Below, piece after piece: positions 1 through 10,775 of a stretch of 64,000 bases of DNA. Position numbers and translations under genes: made by a program. Numbering within the stretch: position 1 is the stretch's first letter; every line of letters starts with the position of its first letter. Origin of the DNA: Ochotona curzoniae (lineage: Eukaryota > Chordata > Mammalia > Lagomorpha > Ochotonidae); assembly GCF_017591425.1 (NCBI RefSeq), contig NW_024465777.1, positions 1,922,001-1,986,000 of the forward strand, read 5' to 3'. Under the pieces are notes generated by a model. It did no database searches, was not told where the DNA came from, and was given only the letters and a program-made list of their open reading frames with translations.

Positions 1-1430
1 AGTCTACTCTGGACCAGCCTTCAGGAATGTTCCCTGCCCCTAACAGATGTCACTCTCTGGAAGTGGCTGAGGAATGTTGAAAAAAAAAAAAAAAGCCCCA
101 CCTTCCTCTCCCTGGAGGGGAACATTTACAGCAAGTCAGGAAAGCAGAATGTGTGGAACATCTGTCACACCTGGAAAATTTCTACCAACAGGTGCAAATT
201 AACTCAATTCCCAGGCCACTATTGAGGTGGAAGCGTCAAACACTTGCTCCCGTAGGAAAAGACTCCTACTGGAAAAGAGGAAAAGCTGTTAGAAAGAGCT
301 GCATGTGCCAATGCTGTGTACACTAGTGGGCACAGGCCTGGGAGACTGATGAGAAAGCTAGAAGATTATACAGCGAGGGGGAAGGCGGGAAGCAGGGTCG
401 CAAGAGGTCAGGCCAGAACTGGCATCATCGCATCTTCCAAGAGAGCAGGACTACTCCTGGTTTTCCTGGGAAGTGTGTGATTTCCCTGGCATCTACTTCT
501 TATAGGCTCCTGTGGTCATTTCTGGTGCCTGTGTAATCCAGTGAGCACACAATGAACTGTTGGCCAATCCAGGGCAGCCCTTGGCCCCTAAATCCAGCAC
601 CTGCAAACCTGCATCCTACAGGCCTTGAGGTTATGGGCATTCCCCCACCACCATCTCCAGCAGACACTCCATGGTGGCAGGGGCAGAGAGGCTGGCATGG
701 TGACATCCAGAAGGGAGCGTCAAGAATGTCTAAAACCATCCCTTCCTTCCCCATCTTTGGAAACAAAGGCCCGGAGCAGGGCCACTTGGACTGGGCCAGG
801 TGAGTCTCAGGGTATATACACGTCAAGTGAGCCAATAGAGAATTCAGCTCAGGTCTTGGAACAGCTTGTATGGATGGGGGCCCAGAAACGGAAGCTGCTG
901 GATCTTCGAGGCCTCTGGAAGGGGCTGCAGCTTCGTTCAAATGTTTCAGACTGCGGTGATTCTGGCACAGAGGCAGATGGCATGAGGACAGACGCAGCCA
1001 CTGCCCTGAGTCTCTAACTTCTCAGGGCAGGCAGATAAGGCCAGAGTGAGGCTGTGGAGGAGGACTGATTGCAAGGATAATTGTGATGTCAATTAGACCA
1101 CAGCTACGCTAATGCATGTCTCACCAACAGGTAAGGCTGCTACTAAAACCAGAAACCGTGAGCTTGCTAGAACAAAGCAAAACAAAACAACAACAACAAC
1201 AACAAACAGCTGTTGGCAGACCCTTTACCAAGCACGGATGCATCAGGGGTAGGTGCACTGGCCTCAGATACTCCAGCACCATTATTTCTGCCTTTATTTT
1301 GCTTAGCATTTTTATCTCATTCTACCCATCTAACTTTCTCTACATGTTGCTCAACAGAATCACATGCAACATTTACTCTATCCTTTTACTGTATCTTATT
1401 AGTATTTTTTTTACTCTATCTTATTAATTT
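1..1430. other. Intergenic, no gene recognised
   Basis: Mostly unique-looking sequence with no coding signature. Short open frames on both strands have no recognisable protein content. It contains an A-run near 80-94 and a (CAA)n stretch around 1186-1206. Confidence 0.5.
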
Positions 1431-1746
1431 TTTTGAGATGTATTATTTATTTGAAAGGCAGAGTTACACAGAGAGAGGGAGAGACAGAGAGGTTTTTCAT
1501 TTGCTGTCTCTCCCCAAATGGTCGTGACAATCAGAGTTGGGCCAGTCTGCAGCCAGAGCCAGGAGTTATTTCCAGGTCTCCCATGTGAATGCAGGGGCCC
1601 AAGGACCTGAGCCATCCTCTGCCACTTTCCCAGGTGCATTAGTAGGGAACTGGACCAAAACTGGAGCAGCCAGGACTGGAACTGGTGCCAGTATGGGGCA
1701 CCAACACTGCAGGCAATGATGCAACTTGCTACACCACAGTACCAGC
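1431..1746 (-). mobile_element. C-type SINE, old copy
   Basis: This is the reverse orientation of the lagomorph tRNA-derived SINE. It starts with the complement of the A-rich tail and CAAATAA (TTATTTATTTGAAAGGCAGAG). It then runs through the CT-rich block and ends at the tRNA-like head. The divergence and the TTTGAAAGG tail mark it as an older subfamily than the TTTCCAATAAA copies elsewhere in the window. Confidence 0.8.
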
Positions 1747-1771
1747 CTCTCTCTCTCTCTCCTTTTATTTT

Positions 1772-2112
1772 TTTCTTACTTTTTATTTATTTGTGAGATG
1801 GAGTGACAGGCAAAGGGTAAAAGACAGAGGAGACAGACATAGACAGAGAGGTCCCATCTGTTGGTTACATCTCCAAATGTCTGCAACGGTGTGGCTGTGG
1901 CTGAACTTGGGAGCTGAGAGCTAAATCTGGATCTCCCGCATGGTGGCAGCCCAGCCACTTGAGCTGCCACCACTGCCTCCCATGGTCTGCATCAGCAGAA
2001 AACGGGCATCAGGAGTTGGAGCCAGGGCTGGGACGCAGGCACTCTGATGGGGGCCACAGGCATCTCAATCGACGCCTGCACTGCCAGGACAAATGCCTGC
2101 CCCTGCCCCTGC
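1772..2112 (-). mobile_element. Second SINE subfamily, reversed
   Basis: A related but distinct tRNA-derived SINE. It has TTATTTATTTGTGAGATGG at its tail and ends in AAATGCCTGCCCCTGCCCC, the complement of the GGGGCAGGCATTT head typical of the older lagomorph type. It abuts the preceding SINE with only a CT-rich spacer. Confidence 0.7.
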
Positions 2113-2439
2113 CCCTCCATGTTGATTCAAAAGAAGAAAGAAAACTCCTACTCCAATTTCAGCTTCAAAGTCTTGGGGAGCAATGGAGCTGGTTTCTGTC
2201 CCACAGGCAGGGGCAGAATAACAAGTAGCATTACCTGGGCTACAAACTCCTGTCCAGGATAAAGAAAGGGCTGAGCGTGACGGGCATGTGCCCAGAAAAC
2301 CCTGTCTCTCACTTGTACCCACTGTAAAGCAGGATAGGATATGTTTTCAGGGATCACACAGATTTTATCGCTTTTGAGGGGCAGAGAATGAACCCGATTG
2401 TCAATCAGGAGGAATAGGCATTGGGTCTAACACTTCAGA

Positions 2440-2665
2440 GGTTTGCCTCCCACATCCGGGTACCTGCCTTTGTTTTTGGCTTCATCTTCCTGCTGCTGTA
2501 TGTCTGGAAGGTGGCAGTGATGGCTGAGTCCCTGTCACCCACTTGGGAGACCTACATGGGGCTCCTGGTACCTAGGCTTCCATCCGTCCCAACCTTTTAG
2601 CTATTGCCAATGAAGGGTGGTTTATTTCTCTCTCCCTCCCTCCTGTCCAAAAAATAAAGAATTTT
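2440..2665 (+). mobile_element. Divergent SINE fragment
   Basis: The order of blocks fits the older SINE type: a CTTCCTGCTGCTG block, then CACCCACTTGGGAGACC, then CTCCTGG, then CTCTCTCCCTCCC, then an A-rich end with AATAAAG. The head is too decayed to place. Confidence 0.5.
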
Positions 2666-2668
2666 TTG

Positions 2669-2990
2669 TGCCCAGTATGATGGCTACATTAGCTAATCTT
2701 CCACCTCCAAGTGCTAGCATCCCATATGGGTGCTGGTTTGTGTCCCGGTTGCTCTACTTCCCTTCCAGCTCCCTGCTTGTGGCCTGGGAAAGCAGCAACG
2801 GATGATCCAAAGCCTTGGGACCCTGCACCCACGTGAGAGACCTAGAAGGCACTCCTATCTCCTGGCTTCAGATTGGCTCATCTTTGGCTCTTGCGGCTAT
2901 TTTGGGAGTGAACCAACAGATGGAAGATCTTTCTGTCTCTCCTTCACTGCAAATCTGCCTTTCTAATAAAAAACTAAATAAATCTTCATT
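2669..2990 (+). mobile_element. C-type SINE
   Basis: A nearly complete forward copy. It has a tRNA-like head, CATCCCATATGGGTGC, TGCTTGTGGCCTGGG, TTGGGACCCTGCACCC, and a tail TTTCTAATAAAAAACTAAATAAATC. No clear target duplication was seen. Confidence 0.85.
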
Positions 2991-3780
2991 AATAATTTCT
3001 TTAAAAAATAATGAGGCAGGATCAGTGAGTTTAAATGGAAAGGAAGCCAGGTGTCATCAAGGCCAAATTCCTACCCCCAATCCACAAGTCACATCTCCAA
3101 GGCATCTAGACTTCACACAGTGTCCACTGGATAATCCATCCTCTCCACTGAGCACCAGCTTCAGATGTTAAAAGCGATCTGCTTCCTGAACCAAACCCTG
3201 TGGCCTGCAGCTGACTCCAGCGGAGATCCGCCAGGATTTGGTGGGCACAGAGAGCCATCCAAGCCAGCCAGCCCCACTCTCTGTGGCAGTGCAACTCTCA
3301 CCTGGGGTCATTATCTCTGCTCCCAGGGGGCCCTGAGTGCCCATTGAGCAGCTGCCTCGTAGTGAAGATTCAAAAATGTTCACCATGGTGACTGTCATCT
3401 CCAGCTGTAACCATGTGCTCTCCCCACCCCCCTCCTGCACTGGTAACAACAGCTGCGGCTTGCTGAAGGCTCCCCACGTGAGCCACCTTGGTCCCGGGGC
3501 TGGATCCTTCCTGCTGTCCTCCTGGCAACCCTACCGCTTGTACTGAGAAGATCCAGCCAGCCATGATGTCTAGCCACAATGACCCTGTCGCACAGTCTAT
3601 CTCACTTTAAAGCCCATTAACTTTGCCTTGTCTCTGCATTTGGAACCCAGGCTGCTGCTGTTCAGCCAGTGCTCCTCTGTGGGCTCCTCAGTGCAGGTCT
3701 TGGGGTGTTAGTAGTGGCTGCTGCTTCACCAAAGAAGCCCAGGGCAGAGCTGCAGTGTCTGCAGGTACCCCTTGGCTCTG
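2991..3780. other. Intergenic, nothing recognised
   Basis: Mixed, fairly GC-rich sequence between a SINE and the minisatellite. No gene, RNA or repeat was identified. Open frames here overlap on both strands and look like composition effects. Confidence 0.4.
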
Positions 3781-4046
3781 CAGGGGTGGAGCCTGGCCTG
3801 CAGGGGGTGGAGCCTACAGGTACAGGGGGTGGAGCCTACAGCTACAGGGAGTGGAGCCTGCTCTGCAGGGGGTGGAGCCTATATCTGCAGGGTGGAGCCT
3901 GGTCTGCAGGGGAGGGGCCTACAGCTACAGGGGTGGAGCCTGGTCTGCAGGGGCAGGACCTACATCTGCAGGGGTGGAGCCTGGTCTGCAGGGGCAGGGC
4001 CTACATCTGCAGGGGTGGAGCCTGGTCTGCAGGGGCAAGACCAGGG
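3781..4046 (+). repeat. 20-21 bp GC-rich minisatellite
   Basis: About 12.5 head-to-tail units start with CAGGGG. The core is GGGGTGGAGCCT, followed by one of several 6-8 nt endings (GGTCTG, ACATCTG, ACAGCTA). The later part alternates two unit versions, so a period near 41 bp is overlaid on the basic 20-21 bp one. All three forward frames stay open across it, which accounts for three overlapping open frames; none has any other sign of being coding. Confidence 0.9.
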
Positions 4047-4174
4047 ATTCATGCAGCAACTCGACATTCTCCATACAACATATAGGAAGGGATTGCTTTC
4101 AAAAGGAGGGTAAAAGCAGGATTCTCCTTCAGGTATAAAACAGGCATTAAAGGCTGCAGTTAACTCGTCCATAT

Positions 4175-4750
4175 TTTAATTATTTATATTTGAAAGGCAG
4201 AAAGAGATTTTTTTTAAAAACTTATTTATATATTTATTGGAAAGGAAGATTTACAGGGTGTAGGTGAGACAGAGAGAAACATCTTCCAGTTTCTGCAACA
4301 GTGGAGATGAGCCAATCTGAAACCAGGAGCCAGGAGCCTCTTCCAGGTTTCCCACACAGGTGCAGGGTTCCAAAGCTTTGGGCCATCCTTGACTTCTTTC
4401 TCAGGCCACAAGCAGGGAGCTGGATGGGACATGATTCAGTACCCATATGGGAGCCTAGCACACTTGGAAGCAGAGGATTAGCCAACTGAGCCAATCATCC
4501 CCAGGCCCAAGAGAGAGATCTTGAAATTTCTGGTTTGCTCCCCAAATGCCCACAAAAACTAGGGTTAGGTTGGGCCCGATCCTGGAGCCTGGAACTTCAT
4601 TCTGGTCTCCCATATGGGTGACACAGGCCCACAGGGCCTGTGAGCAGGAAGCTGAAATTGGCCATGGAGTCAGGACTCTCAACCAGGCACTCCTCTTTGA
4701 GATAAGGCACCCCACAGAGGCACCTTAACCACCGTGCTAAATGCCTGCTC
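4175..4750 (-). mobile_element. Older SINE split by a younger SINE
   Basis: The tail-side piece (about 4175-4210, ending near AAAGAGAT) and the rest (about 4507-4750, starting AAGAGAGAGAT) form one reversed SINE of the older subfamily. It ends in CTAAATGCCTGCTCC. The repeated AGAGAT on both sides of the insert fits a target-site duplication. Confidence 0.65.
4211..4506 (-). mobile_element. C-type SINE nested in an older SINE
   Basis: A complete reversed copy, from ATTTATTGGAAAGGAAGATTT to the head complement CCCCAGGCCC. It contains GGCCACAAGCAGGGAGCTGG and ACCCATATGGG. It interrupts the older SINE described at 4175-4750. Confidence 0.85.
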
Positions 4751-4999
4751 CTGAATTCATGATCAAGTTATCATTATCAAGAGGCTCCAGCCACTTGCAA
4801 GGAGATGCCCAGGGGCAGAGAGGCTTGTAGGTCAGGAATATTGACATGCACGTGCAAATGAAAGCAACATTGGCTTCTTCTGCGGTCAGGGAGCAAAGCT
4901 GATGGAACCTTGGCCAGACAGAGAATTTGTTATCTGTGAACGAGCTCAGAGCAGCGAGGCGGGTGTCGGACATGCTGGGAGGGTGTGCTGCACCAGGAG

Positions 5000-5222
5000 T
5001 CAGTACATTTGGGGCTTTGTGGGCCGTGTGTGTAGTCTGTGCTTCAACTCTTCATTTTTGTGCATGAATCAAAAACAGTCTCAGATAACATAAATAAACA
5101 CGGTGGCTGTGTTCCAATGAAACTATTTGTGGACACTGGGATTGGAATTGTATATAATTTCTATATATCCCAAAATATTTCTTCTGCTTTTAATTTTTCT
5201 CAACCCTTTAAAAATGTAAAAT
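5000..5222 (+). mobile_element. hAT-Charlie-type DNA transposon fragment
   Basis: Blocks match, from memory, the old non-autonomous hAT elements of the MER58 kind: GGCTTTGTGGGCCG, GGCTGTGTTCCAATGAAAC, TTGTGGACACTGGGATTGGA and CAACCCTTTAAAAATGTAAA, in the expected order. The right end is cut by the SINE that begins at 5223. The exact family was not confirmed. Confidence 0.6.
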
Positions 5223-5545
5223 TTGGGGCCAGCATGCAGTGAGTTAAGCTTCTACCAGCAATGCTGGCTCAGGTCCTGACTGTTCCACTTCCGCTCCAGA
5301 TCCCTGCTGAGATATCTGGAAAACATTGAAAGGTGGCTTAAGTAGACCCATGTAGACCCATGCACCCACATGGGAGATCTGGAAGAGGCTCCTGACTCCT
5401 GGCTTTGAATCAGTCGAGCTCTGGTCATTGTAACCACTTGGGGGAATGAACCAGCAAATGAAAGATCTTTTTTCTTCTGTCTCTCCCTGGCTCTCTCTCT
5501 CTTTTTAATTTTGCATTTCAATTGAATAAATGAACCTTTAAAAAA
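5223..5545 (+). mobile_element. C-type SINE, older form
   Basis: Forward copy with head GGGGCCAGCATGCAGTGAG, body CACATGGGAGATCTGGAAGA, and tail TTTCAATTGAATAAATGAAC. A short duplication of GTAGACCCATG lies inside it near 5343-5364. Confidence 0.8.
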
Positions 5546-5576
5546 GAAGGAGGAGGAGGCTCCCTAATGCCTATGT

Positions 5577-6560
5577 TCCTTTTTTATTATTATTTTTATA
5601 GTCTTTACATAGTTGATTAGGGCATAAAAGATCAAGGGCTACAGAAAAGTGGGTAAGACCTTTGTTTCCACATTCTGTTTATCTGGGGTAAGAAGGGAAG
5701 TAAAGGGAGAAGCCCCACCCAACCTCCCACCCATCCCAGGGTTCCAATGTGGAGCATGCTCTGAGGGTCTTGCTCAAGTGATTTTGATAGTTCAACAGTT
5801 TTGAATTGCTGTCAATCTCACTAGTCCAAGCACAATGAAATCTCTCCAGAATCCACTGGCTGGCATACTCCACCTTAGAATCTCCATTTTCCCAGATTTG
5901 CACTGCCAACACATGGCTGGAGTAGTTGATCGATATGTTATGTCCTCCGTCCTCTGCTGTGGTACCAAGTGTCCTCTGCAGGTTCCAATGGACTGCTACA
6001 TCCTCCATGTGCCCTGGATGTGCTGTCCACTGCTCCGTCTGAGCCTCTGAGGCACTCCACATGTGGAGTGGAGTTCTGAGATCCACTCCATGGTTGGGGT
6101 TCTGAGACCAGCAGTTCAGTTGGAGATATTCCCAAAGGAACTTCATCCAAAGTGATCCCAGACCTGATCCTTATGTGCTTGCCAGTACCGGGTCAGTCAT
6201 AGTCCATCGCTCCAATCAGCTTATGCATATGCTGGTGGTTGCAATTGCTGGGTCAGTTCTGTTTCCAGCCCCATCTTCCACATGAACCCATGAGTGTTGC
6301 AGTCCAGTCCAATCCTGCCTACCACACACTTGGCCCTCAGGCAAACCAGTGGGAGCTGCAGCCGATGCCTATGTCTAATCCCTGGAATCATGGCGGGGGA
6401 ACAAATGTTGCCCATCCAATGGCTGGGACAAGGAGAGCCCTGGACGGTATGGGAGGCCACTGTGACTTCAAAGGTGAGATTGGAGAGAGCCATGCCAGTG
6501 CCCACACAGCGAGATGGTTTCATGAGAAGGACATGAGTATCCGTGGCAGGCTCTGAAGAC
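5577..6560 (-). mobile_element. Unclassified LINE-like element, 3' portion
   Basis: The minus-strand 3' end at about 5577-5610 is A-rich with AATAATAAAAAAGG. The adjoining 100 bp matches a second copy at 36,311-36,425: both carry TCAAGGGCTACAG and AAAGTGGGTAAGACC on the plus strand. Two copies that share a 3' end and differ in length behave like 5'-truncated retroposons. A 155-codon minus-strand open frame (5679-6146) lies inside but resembles no protein I know and may be chance. The upstream limit is uncertain. Confidence 0.5.
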
Positions 6561-6654
6561 AAAAGGGGTCCCTAAACCCAGGAACACACACAGCCCCTTC
6601 GAGTGAGAAAGGAAACAGTTTCTCCCTGGGAGCTTCAGGAAACTTCCAACCCTG

Positions 6655-6755
6655 CCCACCTCCCATGTCAGTGAGACCCATTTGGGATTTCTGACTTCCA
6701 GAACCCAATCATTAAGTTTGTGAGAATTCCTGACAATAGCAAAAGGGAACTAACA
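6655..6755 (+). mobile_element. Possible MaLR-type LTR end
   Basis: CTGACTTCCAGAAC followed by TTAAGTTTGTGAGAATT and AAAAGGGAACTAACA resembles the 3' end of old MLT/MaLR LTRs. The similarity is short and recalled rather than aligned. Confidence 0.35.
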
Positions 6756-6778
6756 TGCCCTGGATGGTAAAATAATCT

Positions 6779-7045
6779 CAGGGGGTGGCATTGTGACACT
6801 GTGGGCTAAGCCACTACCTGTCATGCTGACATCCCACATGGAGGACCAGCTTGAGTCCCAGATGCTCCCCTTCCAGTCCAGCTCCCTGCTAATGCAGGGA
6901 TGATGGCCCAAGTGTTTGAATCCCTGCCACCCACAGGGGAGACTCAGATGCAATTCCTGCCTCCTGAGTTTGGCCTGACCAGCCTCGGCCCAGGCAACTG
7001 TTGGGGTAAGCCAATCAGTGGGTGAAGGATCTCTCTGTCTCTGTA
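6779..7045 (+). mobile_element. Older SINE subfamily
   Basis: A forward copy with a head around GGGGGTGGCATTGTGAC, CATCCCACATGGAGG, CTCCCTGCTAATGCA, and a CTCTCTGTCTCTG end. The tail has been lost or replaced. Confidence 0.65.
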
Positions 7046-7106
7046 AGAGATCAGGAAATGAAATTCTAGATGAATGATTCTTTGGAAAAAAGTTCACAAC
7101 CTTTTA

Positions 7107-7300
7107 AAGTTATTTATTGCTTTATTTTATTTATTTGAAAAGTAGAGAGAGACAGATGCTCAGCTCTCCCATCCACTGGTTCACTCCCCAAATAGATGCT
7201 GGAAAAGCACACCCAAGCTGGGAATTGGTCCCAAGCACTCCAACACGGGGCACAAGTGTCTTAACTAGCGCCTGAACTTCTAGGCCAAATGCCTGCCACA
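7107..7300 (-). mobile_element. Older SINE, internally deleted
   Basis: Reversed copy: TTTATTTATTTGAAAAGTAGAG at the tail side, GGTTCACTCCCCAAATAG in the body, and CCAAATGCCTGCC at the head. It is shorter than the usual 280-320 bp. Confidence 0.65.
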
Positions 7301-7479
7301 GAAATATTATTTTTGATAATAAAATAAGGCTGTTCTTATTAGGTTTGACCTCATTACACAGACAGGTATAGCAAGCATGTTAATTTATCATATAAAGCTT
7401 ATGAATTTACCAGAAAATTTCGTAAAGACTCTCAGAATGGACCTTACATTTGGGTGAGTTACTCTCTTTTTAATTTAAA

Positions 7480-7771
7480 ATAAAATAATTGATTAATTAT
7501 AAGTATATGAAAGAGAGTGAAAAAGATCTGCTCTCTACTGGTTCACTCCCCAGATGCCTGCACTAGCCGGCTGGTCCAAGTTGAAATTTGGTGGTGGGGA
7601 CCCCAGCCAGATTTGCCCCAAGGATGGCAGGAGCTCAACTACTGGCTCCATTGTCACTGCTTCCCTGGGGCAGTAGCAGGCAACTGAAGCCAGCTGCAGA
7701 GCTGGCCCTCCAAAGCGGGCTGCAGGTGTACCAAGCAGTAAGTTGATCACTGTACCTTATGGCTACCCCAC
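7480..7771 (-). mobile_element. Older SINE, diverged
   Basis: Reversed copy recognised by ACTGGTTCACTCCCCAGATG and the GCAGTAGCAGGCAACTG region, ending GGCTACCCCA. The tail side is AT-rich and decayed. Confidence 0.55.
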
Positions 7772-8069
7772 ATTTCTCTCCTCTTGAATAACTGGAATGC
7801 CTAAGACTCGGGTTCACCAGGAAGTGATTCACCCACTGGTAAGGCTAGGAACTGTACAGACTGCTGACCGAGACAGAGTTCCTGGGAGAGGTTTTTAAAG
7901 CAACCGGGATCCTCAGAAGTATTTCCTTACAAGGGCTGATCCCGCACATATGGCAAAGCCAGGCTTAGGTTGCAAAATGGATGTTTCCAACTGTAGATTG
8001 ACCGGGGGGGGGGGAGCATTTCCTTATGCAAAAACTCTTCTGCTATGAAAAATATGTGACTCGTGGCAA

Positions 8070-8330
8070 GTACCTGGCCTAGCGTTAGTTGCTGCTCAGG
8101 ACACCCACGGCCTGGACCGGAGGGTCTAAGTTTGAACCCTGGCTCTGCTCCTGAGTCATTTCCTATCATGTAGATGCTGGATACCACAGAAATGGCTGAG
8201 AAGAACAGGCACCTGCCACCCATTTAACAAACTGGATTGTGTTCCTGGCTCCTGGCTTCAGCCTTGGCCAGCTGGGGCCATTGGGTGGGATGAACCAGCA
8301 GCTGAGAGAGCTCTGTCTCTAAGCTTTCCA
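8070..8330 (+). mobile_element. Older SINE ending in a microsatellite
   Basis: Forward copy with GGTCTAAGTTTGAACCCTGG (box B-like), CTCCTGGCTTCAGCC and GGGATGAACCAGCAGCTGAG. Its A-rich end has been replaced by the CA-rich array that follows directly. Confidence 0.6.
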
Positions 8331-8545
8331 GATACACACACAGTTCATACATACACATGTACATACATGGGTACTCACATATATACACACAATCACACTA
8401 TACAAACATCTGTGTACATATACACACAAACGCACATGTGAACACACCACACACATACACAGAACATACACACCACATGGACATGCGCATGTACACAGAT
8501 AATATCAGTACACGCAAACACGCATGCATATTATACAGATACATG
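8331..8545 (+). repeat. Imperfect CA/ACAT microsatellite
   Basis: About 215 bp of alternating purine-pyrimidine DNA (ACACAC, ATACAT, CACACATAC) with many interruptions. It probably grew out of the tail of the adjacent SINE. Confidence 0.85.
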
Positions 8546-8559
8546 CAGAATTCTTTATA

Positions 8560-8881
8560 AGATTCATTTATTTTTACTTGAACGGCAGAGTCACAACAGA
8601 GAAAGAAGGAAAGAGACAGAGATCTTCCATCTGCTGGCTCACTCCCCAATTAGACATGACAGCCTGAACTAGGCTGGTCCAAAGTCAGGAGCCAGGAGCT
8701 CCTTCTGCATTCTCCCATGTGGGTGCAGGGGCCCAAGCACTTGAGTCATCCTCTGCTGTTTTCCCAGGTGTGTTAGCAGGGGGCTGGTTAGAAGTGAAGT
8801 AGCTGGGACACAAACCAGCACCCATGTAGAGAGCTGATGTTGCAGGTGGAGGTTTAATGTGCTGTGCCACAGCACAGGCCC
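8560..8881 (-). mobile_element. C-type SINE
   Basis: Complete reversed copy from TTATTTTTACTTGAACGGCAGAG to CAGCACAGGCCC. It has CTTCCATCTGCTGGCTCACT and the GTGGGTGCAGGGGCCC block. The TTAGCAGG motif shows an older subfamily. Confidence 0.8.
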
Positions 8882-9204
8882 TACATACATACTTTTTTAA
8901 AAAGGTAAAGGGACTCAATAAAAATATCTAGGGGAAAAGAGAAAAAGAGGTGGACATTAAACCTTTCCTTTCAGCTGGCAGAGTCAGTCTACTAAATGGT
9001 TATGGATTACATACAGCTTTTGAAGAAAGAGAAAATTTCCCTTGTGTATCCAGAAAGTAGAAGATTGAAAAGCCCACAAAATTTCAAGCTATCATCATCC
9101 CTCCCGTGTTCCCGCAATCTTATGGAATGAGTTTCCCCGAGAACAAGGTGAGTCACCCCACAAAGCCATCTGATTTTTGCCCAAAGAGTTCTGGAGGAGT
9201 CAGC

Positions 9205-9350
9205 ATTGTCTGAGCTGCCACCCGTGACACCAGCATTCCACAAGAGCAAGTGGAAAGCCCCGGCTGTTCCACTTCCTGAATCAATGCTGGATGATCTGTC
9301 TCTCTCTCTCTCTCTGTATCTGACTTTCAAATAAATAAGTAAACCTTCAG
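9205..9350 (+). mobile_element. SINE, internally deleted
   Basis: ACACCAGCATTCCA and CGGCTGTTCCACTTCC (head half) run straight into GATCTGTCTCTCTC and TGACTTTCAAATAAATAAG (tail). The middle half is missing. Confidence 0.55.
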
Positions 9351-9420
9351 AAGAAGGAAAGAGAGTTCTGGAAACCCTAACTCTTAGCCTCTGGTTCAGA
9401 TAAAAAGTTGTTCAAGGGAA

Positions 9421-9690
9421 GGCACTGGAAACGGGTCCATCTAGTGATGAGAGCCACAGCAGATGTGGGTGACAGCTCCGACACCTGCATCCTACCTTAG
9501 CGTGTCTGGGTCCTGCCTCTGCCGCTGATTCCAGCTTCCTGTCCACTGCACCTTGTGCAGGAGCAGGTGATGGCTCCAGGATGCGAGTCTGTGTCATCCA
9601 GATGGAGTTTTGGGCTGCTGGCTTTGACCTGGCCTGTGGTGTCACAGAGCGGAGGATTAGCGTGCTGCGCCACCATACTGACCCTTGTAT
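9421..9690. mobile_element. Rearranged SINE remnants
   Basis: Forward-type blocks (CACCTGCATCCTACC, CCAGCTTCCTGTCC) sit next to a reversed head (GCGGAGGATTAGCGTGCTG, CGCCACCATACTGACCC). This suggests two overlapping insertions or an inversion; the boundaries cannot be set by eye. Confidence 0.4.
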
Positions 9691-9699
9691 ATACATATA

Positions 9700-10360
9700 A
9701 AAAAAAGACCTAAGGGGCTAAGGATGATTTTAGACTAAAAGAGACTAACTACTAAATGCATTGTGTGATCCTGGCTTATACCCAAGATTGGGGAAAAGCA
9801 GCTGTAAATGACATTTTTGGGGCAGTAGATGAATTTGAAAACAGGCTGTGGATTCATTCTTCGTATTATTGTAATAATCAATGTTCCATTTCCTGATTTC
9901 CATAACAGTGCTGTGGCTGTGCAAGAGGATGCACTTGCTTTTAAAAGATAGAGCTGAAATATTTATGGGTATGGGGACACAACGTAAAGACTTTCGGAAG
10001 TGCGCTCCGAGGGAATGACACAGCAGACGTGGTGAACCCACAGAGCATGGACACGGCTCCAAGCCACGGGCAGGTCTTTGCCGCATTCTGCAGCCACTTT
10101 GTAAGTGTGGGATTATGCGACAATGAGAGATGGCAAAAGCAGTTGACTCAGATACCTTTGGCCTCACCCCACGGTGCTAGAAGTATTCCTAAACTGGGAG
10201 CCCACTGTCTTGGTTTGGTTAAACAGACTCCGAGGGACAGAACTGAACCTCTCTGACAAAATTCAAGTGTTGCCTCTTCCTGAATCTGCAGCAGCCTTCA
10301 TGCACTCAGAACAAACTACAAAGAATTTCAGTAATTTTGCACAGAGGTAACACTTCAGCC
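9700..10360. other. Intergenic, nothing recognised
   Basis: Unique-looking sequence with no gene or repeat that I can name. The longest open frame (minus, 9745-10167) has no recognisable content. Confidence 0.4.
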
Positions 10361-10510
10361 TTAAAAAAAAAAAAGCAGATTTATGTATTTCTATTGGAAA
10401 GTCAGATATACAGAGAGGAGGAGACAGAAAGACCTTCCATCCAATTGCCCACATCCAAAGTGACCGCAACAGCCGGAGCTGAGCCAATCCAAAGCCAGGA
10501 GCCAGGAGCT
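10361..10510 (-). mobile_element. C-type SINE, tail half only
   Basis: Reversed: A-rich, then CTATTGGAAAGTCAGATATACAGAGAGGAGG, and on to AGCCAGGAGCCAGGAGCTT, where it stops abruptly. The head half is missing at the junction with the next, oppositely oriented SINE. Confidence 0.75.
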
Positions 10511-10775
10511 TAACCCGATGCACCTCAATGAGTACCAGTTTGAGTCTTGGCTGCTCCACTTCTGCTCTAGCTCTCTGACTATGGCCTGGGAAAGCAGTGG
10601 AAGATGGCCCAAGTGCCTGACTCCTGGCCCCCCGGGAGGGACTCTGGATGGAGTTCCAGACTCCTGACTTCAGACCGGCTCAATCCCAGCTGTTATGGAC
10701 ATTTGGGAAGTGAGCTAGGATATGAAAGATTTCTCTCACTCTCATAACTCTGCCTTTCAAATAAACCACAAAAGC
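10511..10775 (+). mobile_element. SINE lacking its first third
   Basis: Begins around GAGTACCAGTTTGAGTCTTGG (box B region) and continues to CTGCCTTTCAAATAAACCAC. With the neighbour at 10361-10510 it makes a head-to-head pair in which both heads are gone. Confidence 0.7.

Noticed and set aside
3781..4046. CRISPR-like array
   Set aside because: Units are contiguous with no unique spacers, in a mammalian genome. It is a minisatellite.
3623..4138. 171-codon open frame rich in repeated GVEPGLQ-like text
   Set aside because: It is the minisatellite read in frame; two other frames are equally open. No start context, splice signals or homology.
5679..6146. 155-codon minus-strand open frame as a gene
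   Set aside because: It lies inside a repeated LINE-like element and resembles no protein I know. Kept only as a note on that element.
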